Below are positions 1 to 5,203 of a DNA stretch of 6,781 bases, piece after piece. The position numbers and the translations under genes were made by a program. How positions within the stretch are numbered: the stretch's first letter is position 1; every line of letters starts with the position of its first letter. This stretch comes from Dysgonamonadaceae bacterium (GTDB lineage Bacteria; Bacteroidota; Bacteroidia; Bacteroidales; Azobacteroidaceae): assembly GCA_031276105.1 (NCBI GenBank), contig JAISNS010000104.1, positions 1-6,781 on the forward strand, read 5' to 3'. The notes under the pieces were generated by a model, which searched no databases, was not told the origin of the DNA, and saw only the letters and a program-made list of their open reading frames with translations.

Positions 1-138
1 ACCTATCCCATTGTCCGTCCCCTGCTGTATTATTATATAACGCAATCGGAAAAAAAAGTGAAATCTTTTATCGACTATGTCCTGTCGCCTGCCGGACAAA
101 AAATTGTGGCGGATATCGGTTTTATTACCCTGAAATGA
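1..138 (+). CDS. pstS: PstS-type phosphate ABC transporter substrate-binding protein, C-terminal end (5' truncated)
   Basis: The window opens inside this gene in frame 1; 45 codons remain, ending in TGA at 136-138. The product would bind inorganic phosphate outside the inner membrane and pass it to the PstCAB ABC transporter. The visible tail carries the signature of the family's C-terminus: a TYPIVRPL motif, a YYY tract, then SFIDYVLSPAGQKIV and a final hydrophobic strand (IGFITLK). In PstS proteins this segment forms the last helices of the second lobe. The ligand-binding residues lie upstream of the window and cannot be checked. No pstC, pstA or pstB follows on this strand; the next gene, rpsJ, is convergent, so pstS ends its transcription unit here. 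Identification rests on the C-terminal motif only; a related PBP-like protein is the main alternative. Confidence 0.8.
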   Translation, partial: TYPIVRPLLYYYITQSEKKVKSFIDYVLSPAGQKIVADIGFITLK

Positions 139-238
139 GTTAAGAACTAAAGAGTTAAGAACTAAGGGTTGCGCAAAGTGCGATAAACAAAAGCCGCTTT
201 GCGCAACTCTTAGTTCTTAACTCTTAGTTTTTAGTTCT
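137..238. repeat. Two-armed palindromic intergenic repeat built from ~15-base units
   Basis: The left arm 151-178 and right arm 197-224 are inverted complements at 27 of 28 positions. The single difference (167 against 208) would be a G-U wobble in a plus-strand transcript, so a long RNA hairpin with an 18-base loop is possible. The outer part of the left arm is a tandem duplication: GAGTTAAGAACTAA occurs at 137-150 and again at 152-165. The right arm has one good and one degenerate copy in reverse orientation (211-224 and about 226-238). Each unit contains its own small dyad, AGTT-AAG-AACT. The repeat begins 1 base before the end of the pstS stop codon. No transposase and no target-site duplication are evident. 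It could be a REP-like or miniature non-autonomous element and may also end pstS transcription. Confidence 0.8.
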
Positions 239-246
239 ATTAGGGG

Positions 247-267
247 ATTCCGCGTCAAGCGCGGAAT
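247..267. repeat. Short GC-rich dyad (ATTCCGCG / CGCGGAAT)
   Basis: A perfect 8-base inverted repeat, 247-254 and 260-267, has a 5-base centre TCAAG and continues into GACAGAGG. It stands out by its GC content in an AT-rich intergenic stretch. The form resembles the 'GTCATTCC...GGAAT' class of dispersed intergenic palindromes seen in many bacterial genomes; assigning it to that class is from memory. There is no T-tract on either side, so it is not a good intrinsic terminator by itself. Confidence 0.6.
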
Positions 268-289
268 GACAGAGGAAATAAACGGGCAT

Positions 290-332
290 AAAAAAACCTG
301 CCGAATCTCTTTTGAAGATAAGACAGGTATTA
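290..332 (-). terminator. Intrinsic terminator of rpsJ
   Basis: Read on the minus strand, ACCTG (328-324) pairs with CAGGT (300-296). Inside it a second stem pairs ATCTT with GAGAT around a CAAAA loop. Immediately after the outer stem comes a run of seven T residues (296-290). The structure lies about 50 bases past the rpsJ stop codon, where an rpsJ terminator would be expected. The stem has an internal mismatch region, so it is moderate rather than strong. Confidence 0.6.
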
Positions 333-380
333 TTTTTCCTGAAATAGGATTATTTCGCGCTGTGTGTGTTAATTAAGTAT

Positions 381-686
381 TTAAACTTTGATTTCTACTT
401 CTACACCGCTCGGCAATTCCAATTTCATCAAGGCGTCGACGGTTTTAGCAGTGGAACTGTAAATGTCGATTAAGCGTTTGTACGATGATAATTCAAATTG
501 TTCGCGCGATTTTTTGTTTACGAACGTGGCGCGATTAACGGTAAAAATGCGTTTGTGCGTGGGTAACGGAATCGGGCCGCTCACTACGGCGCCCGTTGCT
601 TTCACTGTCTTAACGATTTTTTCAGCGGATTTGTCCACCAAGTTGTAATCGTAAGATTTTAATTTAATCCTGATTTTTTGGCTCAT
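381..686 (-). CDS. rpsJ: 30S ribosomal protein S10
   Basis: This 101-residue protein is a full-length Bacteroidota-type S10. It assembles late into the head of the 30S subunit and, in other bacteria, also works with NusB in transcription antitermination. Recognisable blocks are [13 protein letters not shown] at the start, [16 protein letters not shown] near residues 37-52 (the conserved extended loop), KSREQFE near 59-65, and the terminal [11 protein letters not shown]. The start is fixed by the conserved N-terminus. The position is unusual: rpsJ normally sits between fusA and rplC in the str/S10 cluster, but here its neighbours are methylglyoxal synthase upstream and a convergent pstS downstream. 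A promoter at 807-836 and a terminator at 290-332 would make it monocistronic. It shows no sign of decay: no frameshift, no missing conserved block. Confidence 0.97.
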   Translation of the reverse strand: MSQKIRIKLKSYDYNLVDKSAEKIVKTVKATGAVVSGPIPLPTHKRIFTVNRATFVNKKSREQFELSSYKRLIDIYSSTAKTVDALMKLELPSGVEVEIKV

Positions 687-723
687 TTGTTTTTAATTTT
701 AATTAATTGTTTCTTAAGTCTTT

Positions 724-761
724 GGATTTTCAGAAAAGAGCCATTTCCTCTCCGAAAATTC
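724..761 (-). promoter_or_regulatory. Hairpin in the rpsJ leader
   Basis: In the roughly 115-base untranslated leader of rpsJ, read on the minus strand, ATTTTC (759-754) pairs with GAAAAT (731-726). Inside it AGAG (751-748) pairs with CTCT (740-737) around a 7-base loop. No T-run follows, so it is not a terminator. It could be a regulatory or stabilising leader element. S10 leaders in other bacteria can be targets of ribosomal protein feedback, but nothing here shows a binding site. Confidence 0.35.
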
Positions 762-806
762 TTTTGTTTTTGCCTTTCTTACACAAAAAATATGCAAAAA
801 GGCCTG

Positions 807-836
807 CAAAGATACTGCTATTTTTTGAAAAAACAA
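807..836 (-). promoter_or_regulatory. Promoter of rpsJ, Bacteroidota type
   Basis: On the minus strand the -33 element TTG (836-834) is followed after 19 bases by TATCTTTG (814-807), a full match to the -7 consensus TAnnTTTG. Transcription would start near 800 and leave a leader of about 115 bases before the rpsJ ATG. The site lies between the mgsA stop codon and rpsJ, which argues that rpsJ is transcribed independently. Confidence 0.65.
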
Positions 837-870
837 GCCTTGCCGAAAATAAATTTAATCCGGTTAGGAG

Positions 871-887
871 AAAAAAAGGATTTTCCT
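871..887 (-). terminator. Weak terminator-like hairpin at the end of mgsA
   Basis: On the minus strand AGGA-AAA-TCCT (887-877) overlaps the mgsA stop codon and runs into a stretch of T residues (877-871). The 4-base stem is short, so this may only attenuate transcription. Its position between mgsA and the rpsJ promoter supports separate units. Confidence 0.3.
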
Positions 888-1332
888 ATTCCCTGTGAAA
901 TTTAATATACTGCGGCACTTTGGGTATATACTCCTCTTTATCCCACAAGGTACTGGTAATCATCAAGTCGGCGCTATAACGGTTACAGGCAATCGGTACA
1001 TTGTGAATCCGGCACTGGCGGAGCAACATCTGTATGTCTGCTTCGTGCGGCTGCGGATTCAAATCATCAATCAGGAAAATAGCCAGATTGATTTCATGAC
1101 GCACCACCATCGCGGCAATCTCGGCGTCGCCGCCTAAGGGGCCGGAATTCATGCAGATAATTTCGGCGCTAATTCCTTTTTCTTCAAAGGCGTTTTTTAT
1201 TAGTCCCCCGGTCGTACCGGTACATACCAAAGTGTGCCTCGACAATGTTTCGGCATTGAATACCGCCCATTCCACCATGTCGGCTTTCCGCTGATCGTGC
1301 GCGACAAGCGCAATTGTTAATTTCTTATTCAT
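886..1332 (-). CDS. mgsA: Methylglyoxal synthase
   Basis: The enzyme converts dihydroxyacetone phosphate to methylglyoxal and phosphate in the cytoplasm, a bypass of lower glycolysis that frees phosphate when sugar phosphates build up. The protein has 148 residues, close to the family's usual ~150. Family motifs are in order: IALVAHD near residues 7-13; the phosphate-binding CTGTTG at 37-42; SGPLGGD at 63-69, whose Asp69 matches the catalytic Asp71 of the E. coli enzyme; and DDLNPQPHEAD at 89-99, giving Asp89, His96 and Asp99 as counterparts of Asp91, His98 and Asp101. All key residues are present, so it should be active. The start sits 9 residues before the AHD motif and leaves a normal N-terminus. 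It is on the same strand as the glycosyltransferase, but a 76-base gap with a -7 match suggests its own promoter. Confidence 0.95.
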   Translation of the reverse strand: MNKKLTIALVAHDQRKADMVEWAVFNAETLSRHTLVCTGTTGGLIKNAFEEKGISAEIICMNSGPLGGDAEIAAMVVRHEINLAIFLIDDLNPQPHEADIQMLLRQCRIHNVPIACNRYSADLMITSTLWDKEEYIPKVPQYIKFHRE

Positions 1333-1389
1333 CGGTTTATTTTAATTAAATCGTTCTTTAATCGAAATGATTTGATACAAAAACGAATG

Positions 1390-1397
1390 CAAATATA
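1390..1397 (-). promoter_or_regulatory. Probable -7 element for mgsA
   Basis: On the minus strand TATATTTG (1397-1390) matches the Bacteroidota -7 consensus TAnnTTTG, about 58 bases upstream of the mgsA ATG. No TTG is found at the proper -33 distance, so the match is partial. A 5-base dyad, GGAAT/ATTCC (1400-1404 and 1415-1419), overlaps the glycosyltransferase stop codon just upstream. Confidence 0.4.
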
Positions 1398-1408
1398 ATG
1401 GAATTTTA

Positions 1409-2452
1409 TCATTTATTCCACATTCCTTTGCGGTAAAGAGCCGAAAATGTTTTCTTATTTCGTATATGGTAATGCCACAGCAGATTTTCGCGCATTATTT
1501 CCGGAGGTAAATCGTTATTGACGGTTTGCGCGAGATTCTCTTGCCGCACCGGTTTGTAATTTGCTTTGTTTCGGTTAAAATCCCGCCGTGCCTGTATTAC
1601 CGCCAAGGCATTAGCCGGATAAGCGTTCAAAAAGAAACGCAAAGCCGCCAGATAATCCAAAAAATAACGGCAAAACATTACTTTTTTATAATACCGATCC
1701 GGAAGATTTTTATATAACAACAACAAATTGTTTCTGAAATTCAGGAATGTTTTTCGGGGATGCTCCATTTTCAACGTTGCTCCTCCTACATGGTAAACAA
1801 CCGATTGCGGAAAGCAAACAATTCGTTTTCCTCTTGCCCGTAAGCGCCAGCACAAATCGATCTCTTCCTGATGCGCAAAAAAACAGGCGTCTAATCCTCC
1901 GGCTTTTTTATATTCTTCCGAACGGATAATCAAACAGGCGCCGCTGCCCCACAATACATCTACCGGCGAATCGTATTGCCCGTAATCTTTTTCCATATCC
2001 GCAAAAATACGTCCCCTGCAAAATGGATATCCGTACATATCCATAAATCCTCCGGCTGCTCCGGCATATTCGAAGGACGATCGATCGTTATAAGCTAATA
2101 TTTTCGGCTGAAGGGCAGCGACGTCCGGGTGAGTATCCAGATAATCGACCGCCAAACGTAACCAGCCGGCGCTAACTTCGATATCGGAATTTAGTAAAAC
2201 CGCGTATTCATGCTCCAGCGAGGCAAGCGCCCGGTTATAGCCTTCGGCAAAACCGTAGTTTTTGTCAAAAGCCAAACAACGAATATCCGGGTAATGTTCC
2301 GCCAGAAATGCCGGCGAACCATCGGTCGAACCGTTATCGGCAACAATAATTTCGGCTTGTTCCGAATCCGTATAGCGGATAAGCGAAGGTAAAAACTGTT
2401 TCAACAGCGCCTTGCCGTTCCAATTCAATACAACAACTCCTGTTCTTTTCAT
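1409..2452 (-). CDS. Family 2 glycosyltransferase
   Basis: This 347-residue protein is a GT-A fold, inverting glycosyltransferase of family GT2, the type that builds O-antigen, capsule or other surface glycans from nucleotide sugars. The N-terminus VVVLNWNG (6-13) and ADNGSTDGS (38-46) bind the nucleotide; NSD at 88-90 is the metal-binding DxD equivalent; the WGSGA block (168-172) and HQEEIDLCWR (194-203) supply the acceptor side and probable catalytic base. The pattern is closest to rhamnosyltransferase-like GT2 enzymes, but donor and acceptor cannot be read from sequence. The C-terminal third (about 255-347) has an aromatic-rich hydrophobic stretch around 260-285 that may contact the membrane, followed by a basic tail. 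Its ATG overlaps the mtaB stop as ATGA, so the two are co-transcribed and probably translationally coupled. No polysaccharide genes lie nearby. Confidence 0.9.
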   Translation of the reverse strand: MKRTGVVVLNWNGKALLKQFLPSLIRYTDSEQAEIIVADNGSTDGSPAFLAEHYPDIRCLAFDKNYGFAEGYNRALASLEHEYAVLLNSDIEVSAGWLRLAVDYLDTHPDVAALQPKILAYNDRSSFEYAGAAGGFMDMYGYPFCRGRIFADMEKDYGQYDSPVDVLWGSGACLIIRSEEYKKAGGLDACFFAHQEEIDLCWRLRARGKRIVCFPQSVVYHVGGATLKMEHPRKTFLNFRNNLLLLYKNLPDRYYKKVMFCRYFLDYLAALRFFLNAYPANALAVIQARRDFNRNKANYKPVRQENLAQTVNNDLPPEIMRENLLWHYHIRNKKTFSALYRKGMWNK

Positions 2453-3768
2453 AGATGTTCTTCGCCGTTTGCCATTCTCCTTACAGCAGTTAATGCTGTT
2501 TCGCCGGCGTTAAATTCCGACAGCGTTACATCGACTAACTTGTTTATCCAAGAAGGATTATAATCCGCTTCCACCTTAATGTAATTTTCAGTGAATCCGT
2601 GCATGTTTGTTCCCCGTTTGGTATGTTCGAACAATACTTTATGCGCAGTTCCTATTTGTGAGCGGTAAAACGCCCGTATTTTCCCGTTCGACAATTCCAG
2701 CAAACGTTTGCTTCGTTCTTGCTTTTCTTTCGGGGAAACTGCCGGTTCGATTTTCAACGCCATTGTGCCCGGACGCTCGGAATAAGTAAAAACATGCAAC
2801 TGCGAAAACGGCAATTGTTCCAGAAAATGTTCCGTTTCTTTAAACAAGTTCTCTGTTTCTCCCCGCACACCGACAATGACGTCGATTCCTATAAAAGCGT
2901 CCGGCATCAACTGTTTGATTTTATATACTTTGGAAGAGAAGAAAGCGGTGTCGTATTTCCGCCGCATCAGTTTCAACACTTCATCCGATCCCGATTGCAA
3001 CGGGATATGAAAATGTGGCGCAAAACGTTGGGATTGAGCGATAAACATCAGCATATCATCGGTCAGCAAATTCGGCTCGATGGAAGAAATACGAAACCGG
3101 TCAATGGATTTTACCTGTTCCAACGCTTTTATCAAGTCGAAAAAGGTTTCCCCGGTTGTTTTCCCAAAATCACCGATATTCACACCGGTCAGAACAATTT
3201 CCTTTCCGCCTTCCTGTCCGGCAACGGTGGCCATTTGCACCAACTCGGCAATTGTTCCGTTACGACTTCGCCCGCGGGCAAACGGAATGGTGCAATAGGA
3301 ACAATAATAGTCGCAACCGTCCTGCACTTTCAGGAAATGGCGGGTACGGTCGTCCGAAGAGCAAGAAGGAATAAACGTTTGCACATCCTTAATCGGGGAA
3401 ACCGCTATTTTTTTGTCGATATATTCCAGTACATCCATTTTTTCGCCGGCGCCTAAAACCAGATCGACGCCGTCGATCCGGCTGACGTCTTTCGGCTTCA
3501 ACTGGGCATAGCAACCGGTTACAACCATCAAAGCGTCCGGATGTTGCTTTTTAATCCGGCGAATGGCTTGCCGGCATTTTTTATCGGCTAATTCCGTTAC
3601 CGAACATGTATTTACAACACAAATATCTGCTTTTTCCCCCGGTAAGACTTTACGTATTCCCTGTTCTGCCAGATGCTTGCCAAGCGTCGACGTTTCGGCG
3701 AAATTCAATTTGCAGCCCAGTGTAAAATAAGCCGCTTTTTTATTTTGAAATATTTGTTTATCTATCAT
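2449..3768 (-). CDS. mtaB: tRNA t6A37 C2-methylthiotransferase (radical SAM, MiaB-like)
   Basis: MtaB adds a methylthio group to N6-threonylcarbamoyladenosine at position 37 of tRNAs that read ANN codons, giving ms2t6A and improving decoding. The 439-residue protein has all three family domains. The N-terminal UPF0004 domain has Cys19 (TLGCKLN), Cys55 (NTCSV) and Cys86 (TGCYAQ), which hold the second 4Fe-4S cluster. The radical SAM core has the CxxxCxxC motif at Cys152, Cys156 and Cys159 (DGCDYYCSYC), followed by IPFARGRSR. A C-terminal TRAM-like RNA-binding domain lies at about 375-437. The TLGCKLN motif and overall length favour MtaB over MiaB or RimO. The start gives a normal lead-in of 11 residues before the first conserved strand. 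It is first in a two-gene operon with the glycosyltransferase, with no evident functional link between them. Confidence 0.93.
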   Translation of the reverse strand: MIDKQIFQNKKAAYFTLGCKLNFAETSTLGKHLAEQGIRKVLPGEKADICVVNTCSVTELADKKCRQAIRRIKKQHPDALMVVTGCYAQLKPKDVSRIDGVDLVLGAGEKMDVLEYIDKKIAVSPIKDVQTFIPSCSSDDRTRHFLKVQDGCDYYCSYCTIPFARGRSRNGTIAELVQMATVAGQEGGKEIVLTGVNIGDFGKTTGETFFDLIKALEQVKSIDRFRISSIEPNLLTDDMLMFIAQSQRFAPHFHIPLQSGSDEVLKLMRRKYDTAFFSSKVYKIKQLMPDAFIGIDVIVGVRGETENLFKETEHFLEQLPFSQLHVFTYSERPGTMALKIEPAVSPKEKQERSKRLLELSNGKIRAFYRSQIGTAHKVLFEHTKRGTNMHGFTENYIKVEADYNPSWINKLVDVTLSEFNAGETALTAVRRMANGEEHL

Positions 3769-3834
3769 TAAGCATAAGCTATCGCTTCGGATGCGAAATA
3801 CGGTCTTGTTTGTCTTTCATTTCCGTTTTTCACG

Positions 3835-3842
3835 CAAAGGTA
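3835..3842 (-). promoter_or_regulatory. Probable -7 element for the mtaB operon
   Basis: On the minus strand TACCTTTG (3842-3835) is a full match to TAnnTTTG and lies about 67 bases upstream of the mtaB ATG. The region 19-20 bases further upstream reads TTTTC (3865-3861), which is only a weak -33 element. Confidence 0.5.
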
Positions 3843-3978
3843 ATTCTTTTCTTTCAATCCGAAAATTTATTTACAGACATATCCTTTGCCCAAGGGAATC
3901 TATTGGCTAAAATTATATAGCAAATTAAATAAGTATCCATAAAATTATCTTATAATGATTGTCATGAAAAAAAAAATC

Positions 3979-3992
3979 TACTGTGGACAGTA
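3979..3992. promoter_or_regulatory. Operator-like dyad upstream of the plus-strand promoter
   Basis: TACTGT-GG-ACAGTA is a 14-base inverted repeat with perfect 6-base arms, flanked by runs of A on both sides. It ends 17 bases upstream of the -33 element at 4010, a usual place for an activator or repressor site. On the minus strand it is followed by a run of T, so a weak terminator in that direction is the alternative, although no minus-strand gene ends here. Confidence 0.4.
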
Positions 3993-4009
3993 AAAAAAAT
4001 GAAAAATAG

Positions 4010-4040
4010 TTGCAATATTGCATTTTTATATATAATTTTG
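4010..4040 (+). promoter_or_regulatory. Promoter of the exported-protein operon with an internal palindrome
   Basis: The -33 element TTG (4010-4012) and -7 element TAATTTTG (4033-4040) are separated by 20 bases, fitting the Bacteroidota primary sigma factor consensus. Transcription would start near 4047. A perfect 12-base palindrome, TGCAATATTGCA (4011-4022), overlaps the -33 element and the spacer; a protein bound there would block RNA polymerase, so it is a candidate repressor operator. Confidence 0.6.
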
Positions 4041-4077
4041 CCGCATTGTTTCAGTCATAGTTAAATCCTGTTTATTT

Positions 4078-4200
4078 ATGGAATACGTTTTGACAAAAAT
4101 ATTACTCTTTCCTCTTTCCCGGAAACGCTTTTTCCCAGGCAATTACGGCAGGTTGTTTCCCCGCTCAGGAACTGTGACCGGCTCTCCCCGAAGCATATAA
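4078..4200 (+). CDS. Possible 40-residue leader peptide (uncertain)
   Basis: About 30 bases after the predicted transcription start, an ATG opens a 40-codon frame ending in TAA at 4198-4200. The peptide begins MEYVLTKILLFPLSRKRFF and is basic and hydrophobic with no recognised domain. Its DNA is more GC-rich than the flanking leader. It would precede the lipoprotein start by 148 bases. It could be a translated leader that controls the operon, an unrelated small protein, or chance: 40 codons in a GC-richer patch is not long enough to prove coding. No homologue is known to me. Confidence 0.3.
   Translation: MEYVLTKILLFPLSRKRFFPGNYGRLFPRSGTVTGSPRSI
4146..4180 (+). promoter_or_regulatory. Possible leader hairpin 1
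   Basis: CGG-CAGGTT (4146-4154) can pair with AACTGTG-A-CCG (4170-4180), giving about nine base pairs with two single-base bulges and a 15-base loop. It lies inside the possible leader peptide frame and has no T-run after it. Confidence 0.3.
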
Positions 4201-4285
4201 GGACAACGCTTATTCTGCATCCAAACACCTTGAGAGAGCAAAAATGACAGGTGGAAAAACAAATAACTTTAATTTAAATAACAAA

Positions 4286-4318
4286 CCTAATCTTTCGGCG
4301 TTGCAGGCAGAAAGAAGG
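4286..4318 (+). promoter_or_regulatory. Possible leader hairpin 2, just upstream of the lipoprotein start
   Basis: TCTTTC (4291-4296) pairs with GAAAGA (4310-4315) around a 13-base loop. The outer CCT (4286-4288) pairs with AGG (4316-4318), leaving a two-base bulge. It ends 30 bases before the ATG at 4349 and is followed by purines rather than T, so it is a leader structure rather than a terminator. Confidence 0.35.
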
Positions 4319-4348
4319 AAGAGAGGGTTTAAAAAATTCAATTCAATC

Positions 4349-5200
4349 ATGAAAAAAAATCTTTTTTTATTGACAAGTATTGTTTTGTTACTTTGGGGAT
4401 GTTCCGCTCAAGATGATTTATCGACCGGAACGGGAGACGAAAACATCACTTATCCCGTTACTATTGAAATAAACGATTTTTCTTTAGCGGAATTTGCTTC
4501 CGATTGGCAAAACTTGAAACCGGATAGCGTTTATCCGATTCATTCGGAAGAAGAATTGCAGCGTTATATTTCGCCCAATGAAACTTCCGAAATTGATTTT
4601 GCCGAACATTCGTTATTGCTTGTATCTTTGAGTAAGTACAATGCCGACAGAAAAGTAATCCAACAATCACTCTTGCAAGTATCAACGAATGAATATCAGT
4701 TGCATTTGGACGTATTGCCAAGTCTTACGGCAAATGCACAACCTTTGAGTATCGCGTTATTGACTCCAAAACTTTCCCGCGAAGCTACGTTTGAATTGAT
4801 TGTAAATACAAGTATGAGCGATGACTTCCCCGAACAGAATGATCAATGGGAAGGTTATATTGTTGGATGGGAAGGATGTAGCGGTTCAAGTATTAACGGA
4901 GAATATGGAGAAGCAAAAGGCTATTACATAGTATCTTCCGATCTGAAGGATACCCTTTTGACGTATAATCTTCCTTCGGATGTATTCAAATTTTCGGCAA
5001 CATGTTTCAATAGAGGTCGTTTTTTTACACCTGTTTGGTTTGAAGACGTATTCCGGTATGCTTTCAGAGGGTATTTTGAATATGAAATTGTTCCGGAAGA
5101 AGAAAAAATAATTCCGATATGTCCGGCAATCACACTCATTCGCCCGGAAGCCGCTCATGCACAACAAGTAATTATTAAATCAGTAAAAAAAATCGACTAA
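4349..5200 (+). CDS. Secreted lipoprotein of unknown function, probably surface exposed
   Basis: First gene of the three-gene operon; 283 residues. The chosen ATG gives a textbook lipoprotein signal peptide, MKKN followed by a hydrophobic core and the lipobox LLWGC with Cys18 as the lipidated residue. The frame is open back to 4244, but that start would bury the signal peptide behind 35 charged residues. Just after the cysteine, SAQDD places two acidic residues at +4 and +5, similar to the Bacteroidota lipoprotein export signal that sends proteins to the cell surface. Residues about 60-95 (IHSEEELQRY ... IDFAEHSLLLVSL) resemble a module common in Bacteroidota envelope lipoproteins, similar to the PrcB-like type. 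Residues about 168-260 (GYIVGWEGC ... DTLLTYNLPSDVF ... IIPICPA) match a second pattern I recall from Bacteroidales hypothetical lipoproteins. No catalytic motif is visible. Function unknown. Confidence 0.88.
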   Translation: MKKNLFLLTSIVLLLWGCSAQDDLSTGTGDENITYPVTIEINDFSLAEFASDWQNLKPDSVYPIHSEEELQRYISPNETSEIDFAEHSLLLVSLSKYNADRKVIQQSLLQVSTNEYQLHLDVLPSLTANAQPLSIALLTPKLSREATFELIVNTSMSDDFPEQNDQWEGYIVGWEGCSGSSINGEYGEAKGYYIVSSDLKDTLLTYNLPSDVFKFSATCFNRGRFFTPVWFEDVFRYAFRGYFEYEIVPEEEKIIPICPAITLIRPEAAHAQQVIIKSVKKID

Positions 5201-5203
5201 GTT

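Larger units (their letters stand above)
3769..4348. other. 580-base divergent intergenic region between mtaB and the exported-protein operon
   Basis: No well-supported protein gene lies here. The part next to mtaB (to about 3870) holds that operon's promoter. Positions 3870-4045 are very AT-rich with A-tracts at 3967-3976 and 3993-3999, and include two dyads and the plus-strand promoter. Positions about 4110-4240 switch abruptly to a much more GC-rich composition and hold a possible leader peptide and hairpin. A second hairpin lies at 4286-4318. The reading frame of the first gene of the operon is open back to an ATG at 4244, but those 35 residues are basic and unlike a signal peptide, so the stretch is treated as leader. 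Confidence 0.7.

Noticed and set aside
137..238. CRISPR array
   Set aside because: The repeats are short, inverted and nearly contiguous, with no unique spacers of regular length.
678..905. Plus-strand frames across the rpsJ-mgsA gap
   Set aside because: They cover the rpsJ promoter, leader and mgsA end, are Phe/Lys-rich from AT-rich DNA, and resemble no protein.
1400..1419. Terminator after the glycosyltransferase
   Set aside because: The 5-base stem is AT-rich, overlaps the stop codon and is not followed by a T-run.
2719..3456. 245-codon plus-strand frame
   Set aside because: It lies wholly antisense to the well-supported mtaB and shows no domain or signal; it is a shadow of that gene's codon use.
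3979..3992. LexA (SOS) box
   Set aside because: CTGT and ACAG are separated by only two bases, not the eight of the classical site, and the downstream genes are not DNA repair genes.
4110..4240. Cobalamin or other known riboswitch in the GC-rich leader
   Set aside because: The region has no B12-box-like sequence or other riboswitch core that I can recognise, and the downstream genes are not metabolite transporters.
4244..4348. N-terminal extension of the lipoprotein from ATG 4244
   Set aside because: The frame is open, but the 35 residues are polar and basic and would hide a clear lipoprotein signal peptide starting at 4349.
4461..5167. Minus-strand frames inside the lipoprotein gene
   Set aside because: The sense frame has a signal peptide and a conserved Bacteroidota pattern; the antisense frames have neither.
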